This document shows positions 46,709-55,644 of a DNA stretch of 64,000 nt, in pieces. The first letter of the stretch is position 1, and each line of letters begins with the position of its first letter. The stretch comes from Aeromicrobium phragmitis (GTDB lineage: Bacteria > Actinomycetota > Actinomycetes > Propionibacteriales > Nocardioidaceae): assembly GCF_003674095.1 (NCBI RefSeq), contig NZ_RDBF01000001.1, positions 534,514-598,513 of the forward strand, read 5' to 3'. The notes beneath the pieces were generated by a model. That model did no database searches. It was not told the origin of the DNA and saw only the letters and a list, made by a program, of their open reading frames with translations. Position numbers and translations under genes: made by a program.

Positions 46709-47629
46709 TCAGTCCATCAGGTGTGCTTCTTCCAGGAGTCGGGCCAGCGCGGTCAGCGACGGGGTGGCGTTCTCGGCGGGCCAGACCAGGGCGAGTTGGC
46801 TGGTGCCTTCAAGACCTTGGACGGGAAGAAAAGCGAGGTCGGCGCGACCGCTGTGGTCGGCAACCGGCTTGCAGACCAGCATCCCGTGGCGACCTGTGGC
46901 AGCCAAGGCGAGCCCTTGTTGGACGGTCGTGATCCCGGTCGTCGAGACGATCGGCATGCCCGAGGGCGTAGTCGGTGGGGTGCGGGCACTCATCCAGTAG
47001 TGCGGGGCGCCACCTTCGCGGTGAAGCAGGTCCACGGCGGCCAGTGACTCGATGTCCAGCATGGGATGTTCGGTGAGAGGGTGACCCTGAGCGATGGCGA
47101 GGAACTGATCCTGCGGCGGGAACCGAAAACCTACGGTGAGTCCGGGCTCGTGGACAGGCAGCTCGATGATGGCCGCATCGACATCACCCGCGAAAAGGGC
47201 GTCGAACGGTGAACCGAGAGGCAGGTCGCGCGTATGCACCGTGACGCCGTGCCGTTCATCAAGAACCCGGAAAGTGCGGGTGATCTCCTCATAGACCATG
47301 CCGGTGAAGCCGATCCGTAGCTCTTCGAGAGCCCCCCACATCGCTCGCTCTCGGGCATGGACGAACGTCGAAGCCAGGTGCTGATACGCCGGCCGAACCT
47401 CGCGCACGAACTGCTCGCCCAGCCGCGTCAACGAGACTCGACGGCTGGTGCGCTGAACCAACCGGGCACCGATCCGCTGCTCCAGCGAGCTGATGAGCTG
47501 ACTTGCTCTCGATTGCGAGTAACCGAGGCGCTCTGCGGTGCGACCGAAGTGCAACTCTTCAGCCAACGTCAGCAGGCACTCGATCTGTTGAACATGCACC
47601 TGACTGAGCGTGGACACGGTCTTCACCAT
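46709..47629 (-). CDS. LysR-family transcriptional regulator
   Basis: 306 aa from the ATG at 47629. The winged helix-turn-helix is QIECLLTLAEELHFGRTAERLGYSQSRASQLISSLEQRIGARLVQRTSRRVSLTRLG, followed by the periplasmic-binding-like effector domain. It is divergent from an MFS exporter gene and probably controls it through the shared 76-bp region. The effector is unknown. Confidence 0.93.
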   Translation of the reverse strand: MVKTVSTLSQVHVQQIECLLTLAEELHFGRTAERLGYSQSRASQLISSLEQRIGARLVQRTSRRVSLTRLGEQFVREVRPAYQHLASTFVHARERAMWGALEELRIGFTGMVYEEITRTFRVLDERHGVTVHTRDLPLGSPFDALFAGDVDAAIIELPVHEPGLTVGFRFPPQDQFLAIAQGHPLTEHPMLDIESLAAVDLLHREGGAPHYWMSARTPPTTPSGMPIVSTTGITTVQQGLALAATGRHGMLVCKPVADHSGRADLAFLPVQGLEGTSQLALVWPAENATPSLTALARLLEEAHLMD

Positions 47630-47652
47630 ATCGATGAGCCTAGCTAATCGAT
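47630..47652. promoter_or_regulatory. ATCGAT-N11-ATCGAT inverted repeat between LysR and MFS genes
   Basis: ATCGAT at 47630-47635 and 47647-47652, each itself palindromic, are separated by 11 bases. This equals the LysR T-N11-A geometry and overlaps the LysR start region, as expected for autoregulation. Confidence 0.6.
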
Positions 47653-47705
47653 CGGTGAGCAGATCGGCGTTGTTCGGAAGCTCCCGCATGGGTGGACTGG
47701 GAAGC

Positions 47706-48956
47706 ATGACCGCTGCTGACCCTTCACCGCCCTCGAGCCCCCGCGCCGCAACCGACCCTCGCCCCGCCCCGGACGAGGTGGCCGGCACGCGCCCCGCCCA
47801 GTGGGTCGCTGTGGCGGTACTGACGCTGAGTACGTTCGTCGTGGTGACATCGGAGATGTTGCCGGTGGGGGTGCTGACTCCCATGGCCGATGGACTCGGA
47901 ATCTCGTCTGGCGCGGCCGGGTCGAGTTTGACCATCACCGGCTCGATCGCGGCGGTGACCGCTCCGGCGGTGCCTCGTCTGCTGGGGAACGTGGACCGCC
48001 GCCACGTCCTGGCAGCGGCGATGGTGGCACTGGCACTTGGGAATGTGCTGACGACGATCTCGACTGGGTTCGGGATGCTCGTGGTCTCCCGGGTCGTGCT
48101 CGGGATGGGAATGGGCATCGTATGGGGGCTGGCCGCCGCGGTGGCGGTGCGGCTGGTGGCTCCCCGTCACGCGGCTCTGGCGGTGTCCTTCGCCGTTTCC
48201 GGGGTAGCCTCGGCGTCCGTCTTCGGTGTGCCGCTGGGCACCTTGATCGGCAACGCGTTCGGGTGGCGGGCAGCGTTCGGGACCCTCGCTGCAATCGGCT
48301 GCATCTTGGCCGCCGCACTCCTGGCGACTCTGCCCGATCTACGGCAACCGGCGGAAGCCGGCGCCGGCGCCCAAGGGTCGCGGGCGTCACTCGTGACGCC
48401 GGCTGTCGTCACCGGCCTGATGGTGGTGGTCTTCCTCGTCACCGCACATTTCGCTGCCTACACCTACATCCGCCCCGCACTCGAGCACTTGCCGAAACTC
48501 TCCGCGGACGCGATCGCCCTGCTGCTGCTGATCTACGGCGTCTTCGGGTTGGCTGGCAATTTCTTGGCCGGAGCCGTGGCGGCCCACCGTCCGAAAGCCA
48601 CCGTGCTGACCCTGGCCGCAGGCATCGCAGCTGCGACGGCCGCTCTTGCCCTGTTCGGCACCGGCGCTCTTGCTGCAGGTATAGCGGTCGCGCTGTGGGG
48701 TGTCGCATACGGAGGGCTCTCCGTCGGGGGCCAGCTCTGGATGACCCGGGCCGCTCCTGACCGGGTGGAGCACATCACGGGCGTCTACGTCGGATTCTTC
48801 ACCGCTTCGATTGCCCTCGGAGCTCTCCTCGGCGGAGTAGTGGTCGAGGCCACGGGCGTCCTCACGATGCTCTGGGCCACCGCCGGTATCGCGGTTCTCT
48901 CCCTGGTCATCGGTCTCAGTGGCAAAGGCCCAGCACCATCGTCGTCGGCAGGGTAA
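47706..48956 (+). CDS. MFS exporter, DHA1-type
   Basis: 416 aa from the ATG at 47706 (ribosome site GGGAAG). Twelve helices with SEMLPVGVLTPMADGLGISSGAAGSSLTITGSIAAVTAP at the first two helices and a motif C-like stretch in helix 5. The SEMLPVGLL opening is characteristic of the DHA1 exporters related to Cmx/chloramphenicol, AraJ and purine/arabinose efflux pumps. Divergent LysR regulator suggests substrate-inducible expression. The drug or metabolite exported cannot be read off. Confidence 0.92.
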   Translation: MTAADPSPPSSPRAATDPRPAPDEVAGTRPAQWVAVAVLTLSTFVVVTSEMLPVGVLTPMADGLGISSGAAGSSLTITGSIAAVTAPAVPRLLGNVDRRHVLAAAMVALALGNVLTTISTGFGMLVVSRVVLGMGMGIVWGLAAAVAVRLVAPRHAALAVSFAVSGVASASVFGVPLGTLIGNAFGWRAAFGTLAAIGCILAAALLATLPDLRQPAEAGAGAQGSRASLVTPAVVTGLMVVVFLVTAHFAAYTYIRPALEHLPKLSADAIALLLLIYGVFGLAGNFLAGAVAAHRPKATVLTLAAGIAAATAALALFGTGALAAGIAVALWGVAYGGLSVGGQLWMTRAAPDRVEHITGVYVGFFTASIALGALLGGVVVEATGVLTMLWATAGIAVLSLVIGLSGKGPAPSSSAG

Positions 48957-49257
48957 CGGCTACCGGACCCGGCGCGGATGACAGGAGCGAGCGCAGGATC
49001 TGCCCCGGCGTAGCCGGCCTCCTCACGGCCCTGGTTTCAATTCAGTTGAAGCCTCGCGGCGGGTGGATTCCCCAGGCGTGTCCCAGGTGGTCCGGCAGGT
49101 TGAGGACTGCGCCTGTCCGCATATCGGTGGCGAGACTAGCCGACTCGATCGTCCTGGCGCCTCGGAGTGGCTTGCCATTACGCCTCGAGGTGGGGCCTAG
49201 ATTCTGAGACCGGTGCGCTCGTCGCGTCGCTGACTCACACGAAGCACGTCGACCAGC
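48957..49257. other. Intergenic region without recognised gene
   Basis: About 300 bp with no convincing reading frame. It contains an imperfect palindrome GGTTTCAATTCAGTTGAAGCC at 49033-49053 and an AT content slightly above neighbours. An open frame at 49042-49260 (minus) has no ribosome site and no protein-like composition. Confidence 0.6.
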
Positions 49258-49283
49258 CAACCTTTCGGCCCCCTCGCTCCGTC
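49258..49283 (+). promoter_or_regulatory. Candidate ECF-type promoter before SigE-family gene
   Basis: CAACC at 49258-49262 and CGTC at 49280-49283, separated by 17 bp, match the AAC/CGTC elements used by many ECF sigma factors. It is 38 bp upstream of the start and would allow self-activation. Confidence 0.5.
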
Positions 49284-49321
49284 ATGTAGGGGAAAGCCCG
49301 AAAACCAGTGGGAGGTCTCAG

Positions 49322-49837
49322 GTGTCGCGAGCTTCGGAGTTCGGAGCGTTTGTCGCAGGGCGGCGACTCCATCTCTATCGCAGCGCCTGGCTTCTGTGCG
49401 GCGATCCGCACAGAGCCGAGGACCTGGTGCAGGAGACGTTGACCAAGCTCTATCTCGCCTGGCCGCGGGTCTCGCGAGCGGACGCCATCGAGGCGTACGT
49501 CCGGCGCATGTTGGTCAACGCGAACATCGACGAGAGCCGGCGACCGTGGCGGCGCGAACGGCCGAGCGACGAGTTGCCGGAAACCCCGGCGCGGGCCGAG
49601 AGCGTCGAGGAAGCCGACGAACTGTGGGCGGCGTTGCGCGCTCTACCCGCAGGGCAGCGCCGGATCGTGGTGCTGCGCCACTACTGGGGATTGTCGGTCG
49701 AGGAGACCGCTGCTGATCTCGGCGTGAGCGCGGGGACCGTCAAGAGCCAGACCTCCGCCGCACTCACCTCACTGCGCCGCATCCTGACCCCGCAACCCGC
49801 CGCACCGACCTCCGCTCATCAAGGAGATGCCCGATGA
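49322..49837 (+). CDS. SigE-family RNA polymerase sigma factor (ECF)
   Basis: 171 aa from a GTG at 49322 with GGGAGG upstream. Region 2: LYRSAWLLCGDPHRAEDLVQETLTKLYLAWPRV; region 4: LPAGQRRIVVLRHYWGLSVEETAADLGVSAGTVKSQTSAALTSLRRIL. It matches the short SigE-like (TIGR02983-type) ECF factors of actinobacteria. It overlaps the next gene by four bases, which therefore probably encodes its membrane partner. Confidence 0.94.
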   Translation: MSRASEFGAFVAGRRLHLYRSAWLLCGDPHRAEDLVQETLTKLYLAWPRVSRADAIEAYVRRMLVNANIDESRRPWRRERPSDELPETPARAESVEEADELWAALRALPAGQRRIVVLRHYWGLSVEETAADLGVSAGTVKSQTSAALTSLRRILTPQPAAPTSAHQGDAR

Positions 49838-50682
49838 ACGACTCTGATCTTCTCTCCGACCGCCTGGACGAGCTCGGCCAACGCGCTCCGGCGCCCGCAG
49901 CCGATCCACTTCACGACATCCGCCGAGGGCAGAGGGCGTTGCGCCGTCGGCGAGTTCGCGGTGCCGCGGGGATCGCCACCGCCGTGGTGGCCGTCGGCGC
50001 TGTCTCGGCGACCATCTACTTCCCGGGAGAGCAGGGACGTTCCGGTGGCAGCCTCGGCGGCGCAGTGATTCCGCACGTCGAGGTCGGCTCGAACGAAGTC
50101 TCCGGCTTCTGCCTCGACGAGTCCGGCGGCCGACGCGTGCTCAACCCCGCCGAGGACACGCAGAACGCGGATCCCGCCAGCCCGCCTCAGGAGCATCCCG
50201 CGGTGACGTCGCAGCTGGCGTCCTATCACCAGGCCGCTGCTGCAGTCCTGGACCCCTCCGGAACGTATCTGACCGCCGACGGGGCCAACCTGCAGTTCGG
50301 ATGCGACCGAGAGACCGGGCAACTCGCCCGGCTGGGAACCAAGTTCGGCTGGTCGAGCGCCGGCGGACTCGGCATGGTGCAACTGGAGGTCATCTCGCCG
50401 GAGCACGGCGAGGAGCAGTCGCAGATCATCGCGCTCCGCGAGCAGTGGAGCGCGATCGAGGAGAACCTGCCACCGGGCGTGAGCGCGGCCCGGGTGAGCG
50501 AGTACCAGGGCGGCCGAGCCGTGTCCGTGGAGCGTCACGACGGGCTCATGGTGACCATCGACGCCAACGAATCCTGGGGCAACAACGCCGCTCCAGGCTC
50601 AGCCCCGGCCACCGAGCTGCCTGGCGTCGATCGACTGCTGGAGCTTGCGGCCAGTGAATCCTTGACGCTCCCCGACCACTGA
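49834..50682 (+). CDS. Single-pass membrane protein paired with SigE-family sigma factor
   Basis: 282 aa. The cytoplasmic N-terminus of about 45 aa (LLSDRLDELGQRAPAPAADPLHDIRRGQRALRRRR) is followed by one membrane helix (GIATAVVAVGAVSATIYF) and a 215-aa extracytoplasmic domain with two cysteines. Small ECF factors of this class often have such a partner that acts as an anti-sigma factor, so an anti-sigma role is inferred from position and topology; no zinc finger is visible. Confidence 0.75.
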   Translation: MNDSDLLSDRLDELGQRAPAPAADPLHDIRRGQRALRRRRVRGAAGIATAVVAVGAVSATIYFPGEQGRSGGSLGGAVIPHVEVGSNEVSGFCLDESGGRRVLNPAEDTQNADPASPPQEHPAVTSQLASYHQAAAAVLDPSGTYLTADGANLQFGCDRETGQLARLGTKFGWSSAGGLGMVQLEVISPEHGEEQSQIIALREQWSAIEENLPPGVSAARVSEYQGGRAVSVERHDGLMVTIDANESWGNNAAPGSAPATELPGVDRLLELAASESLTLPDH

Positions 50683-50763
50683 CCGTTCGCCACACTCGAG
50701 CGTGGTGATTCCGGCGTCAGCCGGAGTTGTGCAAGCATCGCGGCCAGCGGCCAGGATGAGCGG

Positions 50764-51873
50764 GTGCGGACATTCGGTGTGGAAGAGGAACTGCTCTTGG
50801 TCGACGCCTCCACCTTGGAGCCGCTGCCCGCGGGGGATTGGGCAGCGTCCCTGCAGAAGGAGACCACCTCCACCGGCCACCAAGTCACCGCCGAGCTGCA
50901 ACAGGAGCAGATCGAGGTCGCTTCCCCGCCGCAGACCACGATGGCCGGGCAACTGGACGCGATTCTCACCGGCCGCGCCCTCGCCGAGGAGGCGGCCGCG
51001 AACGTCGGGGGCCGGGTCGCGGCACTGCCCACCGCTCCAGGCAGGGTCGATCCGCACCTCGGACCCACGTCGCGCTACCGGCGTATCGGCGAGCGCTTCG
51101 GGCTCATCGCCGCTGAACAGCTCACCAACGGCTTCCACATCCACGTGAGCATCGAGTCGCGCGACGAGGGTGTGACGGTGCTGGATCGCATCAGGGTGTG
51201 GCTGCCGACGCTGTTGGCACTGAGCGCCAACTCACCGTTCTGGCAAGGCGCGGACACTGGTTACGCTTCGTACCGGTACCAGGCCTGGTCGCGCTGGCCC
51301 ACCGCCGGCCCTGTCGATCCGTACGGCTCTGCCGACGCCTACGAGCGGCATCAGGCCGCCGTCCTGGCGACGGGCGTGCCCCTGGATGCCGGCATGCTCT
51401 ACGACGACGTCCGGCTCTCCGAGCACCAGCCGACAGTCGAGGTGCGGATCGCCGACGTCTGCCTCGCTCCCTCCGACGCCGCCGTCATCGCCACGCTCAC
51501 CCGAGCTCTCGTGGAGACGGCCGCCCGAGAGTCGGACCGGCCGGCCCCTGAAGTTCCGGCGTCGCTGCTGCGACTGTGGTCGTGGCAAGCGAGTCACAGT
51601 GGCGTCCAGGACCGGTTGATCGATCCCACCACCGGTACGCCCGTCCCTGCGGGGGACGTCGTCGCCCGGCTGCTCGACGTGGTGCGGCCGGTGCTGAACG
51701 ACTACGGGGACGAAGAACGTGTCGACGCCGCGGTGGCCCAGATCCTGGAGGACGGCACCGGAGCGCGGAAGCAACGGCAGGCCTACGCGGCCCGTGAGGA
51801 CGTGCGGGACGTGGTCGCCGCAGCCCTCGAAGCCACTCACACCTATGCTGCTGACCGTGGCCACGACCGGTGA
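50764..51873 (+). CDS. YbdK-type carboxylate-amine ligase (glutamate-cysteine ligase family 2)
   Basis: 369 aa from a GTG at 50764. Starts [21 protein letters not shown], with [27 protein letters not shown] and a later [16 protein letters not shown] that supply Glu/His ligands for ATP and metals. YbdK proteins have weak gamma-glutamyl-cysteine ligase activity in E. coli; in a mycothiol organism the true substrate is uncertain. Its 3' end overlaps the next gene. Confidence 0.92.
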   Translation: MRTFGVEEELLLVDASTLEPLPAGDWAASLQKETTSTGHQVTAELQQEQIEVASPPQTTMAGQLDAILTGRALAEEAAANVGGRVAALPTAPGRVDPHLGPTSRYRRIGERFGLIAAEQLTNGFHIHVSIESRDEGVTVLDRIRVWLPTLLALSANSPFWQGADTGYASYRYQAWSRWPTAGPVDPYGSADAYERHQAAVLATGVPLDAGMLYDDVRLSEHQPTVEVRIADVCLAPSDAAVIATLTRALVETAARESDRPAPEVPASLLRLWSWQASHSGVQDRLIDPTTGTPVPAGDVVARLLDVVRPVLNDYGDEERVDAAVAQILEDGTGARKQRQAYAAREDVRDVVAAALEATHTYAADRGHDR

Positions 51874-52387
51874 CTTCGAGCTGACCATCGAGGAGTTGCG
51901 GGTCGTGACGCGTTTCGTCGCCGAGACCGCCGGCGAGCTCCTGCCGATCTTCGAAGCGGCCCATCCTGAGGACCGCCGCCCGCGTGCCGCGCTCGACGCG
52001 GCGTGGGAGTTCGTCGAAGGTGCCCACCGCACGAAGCTCCAGCGGGTCACCTCACTCGACGCGCATCGAGCAGCCAAGGATGCGACCACCGAGGTCGCCC
52101 GCCTGTCCGCGCGGTCCGCGGGCGACGCGGCATCGGCCGCCTATCTGCACCCGATCGTCAAGGCCCATCAGGTGGGCCACATCCTCCGAGCCGCGGCGAG
52201 CGCCGGTCGGATCGCCGAACTGCAGGCGCCCGACGACGACAAGGCGGCGGAACGCGCGCTCGACGCAGCGCGGCAGCGTGCGACACCGACGCTCGTCGAC
52301 GTCCTCCGGCGCTACCCGCTCGCCCCGGAAGGAAGTAACCGCGTCGCGCAGCTGATGAGCGAGCTGGACCGCTCCCTGCGCGACTGA
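51845..52387 (+). CDS. Imm5-like putative immunity protein
   Basis: 180 aa from the ATG at 51845, overlapping the end of the ligase gene by 29 bases. [46 protein letters not shown] and [47 protein letters not shown] follow the Ala/His-rich pattern of proteins annotated as Imm5-type immunity proteins. No toxin gene is adjacent, so this may be an orphan or have another role. Confidence 0.6.
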   Translation: MLLTVATTGDFELTIEELRVVTRFVAETAGELLPIFEAAHPEDRRPRAALDAAWEFVEGAHRTKLQRVTSLDAHRAAKDATTEVARLSARSAGDAASAAYLHPIVKAHQVGHILRAAASAGRIAELQAPDDDKAAERALDAARQRATPTLVDVLRRYPLAPEGSNRVAQLMSELDRSLRD

Positions 52388-52391
52388 CGAC

Positions 52392-53291
52392 TTACTCGAG
52401 ATCGTCCGCGACCTCGCGCAGCGTGCTCAGCATCGCGGCTTCGGTCGGCGCGGCGATCGCGTGCCGCCGCGTCACCGCCAAGATCCGCCGCGCCGGGACG
52501 CCGCCCGCGAGCGAGAGCACTCGCACACCCGGGACCCGATTGACGACCGCCAGACGGGGCGCGAGCGCCACCCCGAGTCTGACTCCCACCATCGACTGCG
52601 CCTCCTGGTAATCGTTGGCGCGGAAAGAGATGCGTGGCGAGAACCCGGCGGCACGGGCGCTCCGGTCGAGGACTTCGGTGACGGGGTGGTCAGCCTCTCT
52701 GACCACCCACTCCTCCTCGCTGAGCTCGGCGAGCCGCACGCGACGTCGACGCGCGAACCGGTGGTCGGCGGACACGACGAGCATCGTCGCGTCGTCGAGC
52801 AGATGCACGACGTCCAGCTCGTCGTCGCGGAAACGGTTCCACTCGTAGTCCCACAGCAACGTCACGTCGTCCGATCCGGCGTGAAGGCGCTGCACCAAGT
52901 CGTCGAAGCGCGCACTGTGCACGGTGAGCCGGACGTTGGGGTGCTTCTCCATGAACGCGCGGACAGCCAACGGCAGCAGAGAACTGCCCACCGTCGGGAA
53001 CGTGCCGATGCGCAGGTGACCCCGTCGGAGCCCGGCGACGGCGTCGACGTCGGCTTGAGCCGCCTGCAACTGGTCGCGGATGCGGCACGCATGGCGGTAG
53101 AGCACGAGGCCCGCGTCGGTTGCCCGCACGCCTCGGGGGAAGCGGGAGAGGAGGGGTTGCCCTACCTCGTGTTCCAGCCGCTTCACCTGTTGTGAGACCG
53201 CCGACGGGGTGTATTGCAAGGCCTCGGCAGCGGCTGAGATGGAGCCCCGGTCGAGGACTTCCACGAGCAGCATCAGGCGCCGGACATCCAT
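52392..53291 (-). CDS. LysR-family regulator of the tricarboxylate gene set
   Basis: 299 aa from the ATG at 53291, preceded by AAGGAGGGG. HTH: LMLLVEVLDRGSISAAAEALQYTPSAVSQQVKRLEHEVGQPLLSRFPRGVRATDAG, with the effector domain after about residue 90. It is divergent from prpF-tctC-tctAB and presumably regulates them. It ends next to the Imm5-like gene. Confidence 0.93.
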   Translation of the reverse strand: MDVRRLMLLVEVLDRGSISAAAEALQYTPSAVSQQVKRLEHEVGQPLLSRFPRGVRATDAGLVLYRHACRIRDQLQAAQADVDAVAGLRRGHLRIGTFPTVGSSLLPLAVRAFMEKHPNVRLTVHSARFDDLVQRLHAGSDDVTLLWDYEWNRFRDDELDVVHLLDDATMLVVSADHRFARRRRVRLAELSEEEWVVREADHPVTEVLDRSARAAGFSPRISFRANDYQEAQSMVGVRLGVALAPRLAVVNRVPGVRVLSLAGGVPARRILAVTRRHAIAAPTEAAMLSTLREVADDLE

Positions 53292-53363
53292 TTCCCCTCC
53301 TTCGTCAAGCTTTAAGTAAAGGTACATGCTCCTTCATAATTCGTCGCTAGTGCTTCACTGTTG

Positions 53364-53375
53364 TGATGCGCATCA
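53364..53375. promoter_or_regulatory. 12-bp palindrome between LysR and prpF genes
   Basis: TGATGCGCATCA is a perfect palindrome in the 117-bp divergent region, 34 bp before the PrpF start. It is a candidate operator for the LysR protein. Confidence 0.4.
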
Positions 53376-53408
53376 TCTTTCGGGTAGTCACTCGAGAGGA
53401 ACGCGACG

Positions 53409-54509
53409 ATGCACGGACGAGAGATCAAGGCGACCTGGATGCGGGGAGGAACGAGCAAGTGTTGGGTCTTCGACCGGGAGGAGCTGGAGCTTCCCGACTA
53501 CACGGTCGACGAGGTGCTGCTGCGACTGTTCGGCAGCCCCGACCCGCGTCAGGTCGACGGCGTCGGCGGGGGCACGTCCACCACGAGCAAAGCGGTGATC
53601 GTCTCGCCGTCGAGCGATGAGGGTGTGGACGTGGATTACACCTTCGCGCAGGTGGGCATCGAAGAGCCGGTGGTCGACTGGGGCAGCAACTGCGGTAACT
53701 GCTCGTCGGTCGTCGGGCACTACGCGCTGCGCCGCGGCTGGGTCACCCCGACGACACCGACGACGTCCGTGCGCGTGCGGAACACCAACACCGGCCAGCT
53801 CATCGTGCTCGACCTGGATACCTCCGGGGACGACATCGTCTTGAGTGAGATCCCGGGAGTGCCGTTCCCGGGAGAAGCCGTCCGCATGTGGTTCGTAGAG
53901 CCCGCCGGCCGAACGACCGGCGAGCTGCTGCCGACCGGCCGGACTCGCAACGAGCTCACGACCCCGCACGGCACCGTCGAGGCCACCTTGCTCGATGCGG
54001 GAGCCCCCGTCGTCGTGATCGACGCGCGGTCGGTCGGGTTGACGGGCAACGAGGTGCCGGCGGTCCTCGACGCGGACCCTGAGACGCTGTTGCGCCTCGA
54101 CGAGATCCGCCGCGCCGGGGCGGTGGCGATGGGCATGGCGACCACGCCGGCAGGGGCGCAGCGAGCGGTACCGAAGCTCGTGGTCGTGTCACCGGCGCCC
54201 GAGGGCAGCGACCTGCAGGTGCGGATGCTCTCCATGGGGAAGGTGCACCCCGCACTCGCCATCACCGGCAGCGTCGCGATCACGATGGCGGTGGCTACAC
54301 CCGGAACCATCGCGGCCGACCTCGCCGCTCCTCACGGAGACCGTCTGCAGATCTCCACTCCGGCCGGGATCGTCGAGACGGTTCTGGGCGAGCACGCCGG
54401 TCGTCCGGCGGTCGCGGTCACCCGGACGATGCGTGAACTCGCCGACACGCGCCTGGTCATCGGACCAGCCGCTCGTCCCGTGCGCCCCGCAGAGGCGGTG
54501 GCCTCGTGA
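53409..54509 (+). CDS. prpF: PrpF-family aconitate/methylaconitate isomerase-like protein
   Basis: 366 aa, the usual size. MRGGTSKCWVFDREEL carries the RGGTSKG-like motif of PrpF; GGGTSTTSKAVIV, VDWGSNCGNCSSVVG (with the active-site cysteine) and GKVHPALAITGSVA follow. The family includes methylaconitate isomerase, oxalomesaconate tautomerase and aconitate isomerase. Followed by tctC with a GTGA overlap, so it probably isomerises the tricarboxylic acid imported by the transporter. Confidence 0.9.
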   Translation: MHGREIKATWMRGGTSKCWVFDREELELPDYTVDEVLLRLFGSPDPRQVDGVGGGTSTTSKAVIVSPSSDEGVDVDYTFAQVGIEEPVVDWGSNCGNCSSVVGHYALRRGWVTPTTPTTSVRVRNTNTGQLIVLDLDTSGDDIVLSEIPGVPFPGEAVRMWFVEPAGRTTGELLPTGRTRNELTTPHGTVEATLLDAGAPVVVIDARSVGLTGNEVPAVLDADPETLLRLDEIRRAGAVAMGMATTPAGAQRAVPKLVVVSPAPEGSDLQVRMLSMGKVHPALAITGSVAITMAVATPGTIAADLAAPHGDRLQISTPAGIVETVLGEHAGRPAVAVTRTMRELADTRLVIGPAARPVRPAEAVAS

Positions 54510-55633
54510 GCATCACGTTCGCGCGATCGCGCCAGTCCACCACGGTGATGTGCGTCTTCACCGCCCTCGCGGTTGCCGCAGCCTTCCTCGGAGGGTCGCC
54601 TTTCAGTTCCGCGGCGGACACCGCCGACGGGGACTTCTCCAAGGAGACCTTGGAGGTCATGATCCCGCTCGCCGAAGGCGGAGGGACCGACACCTGGGCC
54701 CGGTTTGTCGGGCAGGAGCTCGCTCCCCGCGTCACCGGCGGACCCGGGTTCTCGCCCGTGAACGAGCCGGGTGGTGAGGGAATCACCGGGTCGAACCAGT
54801 TCGCCCGTCGCGCGCCGGCGGACGGGACGCACCTTCTCGTCTCGACCGCGACGAGCGTCGTGCCCTGGGTTCTGGGCCGTAGCGAGGTCAACTACGACTT
54901 CGCGCAGATGACACCCGTCGTCGTGAACGGGACGGGCGGTGCGATCTACGCGCGCAAGGCCGCCGGCGTCGAAGGACTACGCGACCTCGTGGATCGTGAC
55001 ACGCCGTTGACCTTCGGCGGCATCAGCGCGACCGGACTCGACCTGACGACTCTCGTCGCCTTCGACGTGCTCGGAGTCGATCAACGGTCGATCTTCGGCT
55101 TCGAGGGTCGCGGGCCCGTGAACCTCGCCGTCCAACGCGGTGAGGTCGACCTCGATTACCAGACCACGTCCGCCTGGGAGCCGTCTGTCGGACCGCTGCT
55201 GCAGAACGGCAGCGTCGTTCCACTGGTCTCGTTCGGGCAGCTCGACGAGGACGGCGAAGTCGTCCGCGACACGAACTTCCCGGATCTGCCGACGGTCGCT
55301 GAGGCGTACGAGGAGCTGTACGGCGAGGCCCCGAGTGGCCCGGCCTGGGAGGCGTACACCGCACTGCTGGGTGTGACGTACACGTATCAGAAGGGGTTGT
55401 GGGTTCCCGGCGAGACGAGCGAGGGCGCGAGCGAATCGCTGCGCAAGGCCGCCGATGACCTCTCCGGCGACAAGGCCTTCAATGACAAGGCGGCCGAGGT
55501 TCTGGGCGGCTATCCGCTCGTTGCCGACGACGGCGTCAAGGAGCGTGTGGCGGAGGTCTACGTCGTCGACGACTCCGTGCGCGAGTACGTCCTGTCCCTC
55601 CTGCGGGACACCTATGACATCCACCTGGGCTGA
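54506..55633 (+). CDS. tctC: TctC-type tricarboxylate-binding protein
   Basis: 375 aa, exported: basic FARSRQ then a hydrophobic segment and cleavage near SSAADTA. ETLEVMIPLAEGGGTDTWARFVGQELAPRVTGGPGFSPVNEPGGEGITGSNQFARRAPADGTHLLV is the conserved binding-site region of the Bug/TctC family. It delivers an organic acid to TctAB. The ligand is likely a tricarboxylate handled by the PrpF protein. Confidence 0.9.
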   Translation: MSITFARSRQSTTVMCVFTALAVAAAFLGGSPFSSAADTADGDFSKETLEVMIPLAEGGGTDTWARFVGQELAPRVTGGPGFSPVNEPGGEGITGSNQFARRAPADGTHLLVSTATSVVPWVLGRSEVNYDFAQMTPVVVNGTGGAIYARKAAGVEGLRDLVDRDTPLTFGGISATGLDLTTLVAFDVLGVDQRSIFGFEGRGPVNLAVQRGEVDLDYQTTSAWEPSVGPLLQNGSVVPLVSFGQLDEDGEVVRDTNFPDLPTVAEAYEELYGEAPSGPAWEAYTALLGVTYTYQKGLWVPGETSEGASESLRKAADDLSGDKAFNDKAAEVLGGYPLVADDGVKERVAEVYVVDDSVREYVLSLLRDTYDIHLG

Positions 55634-55644
55634 AGGGCGATCCC

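Noticed and set aside
49033..49053. GGTTTCAATTCAGTTGAAGCC as a possible CRISPR repeat
   Set aside because: Single copy only, with no spacer pattern and no Cas genes.
49042..49260. 72-aa minus-strand open frame
   Set aside because: No ribosome site, no homology features and overlaps a promoter-like region.
46152..52390. Island inserted at the tRNA-Gly 3' end
   Set aside because: No duplicate of the tRNA 3' end and no integrase was found downstream, and the genes have the same codon style as the rest.
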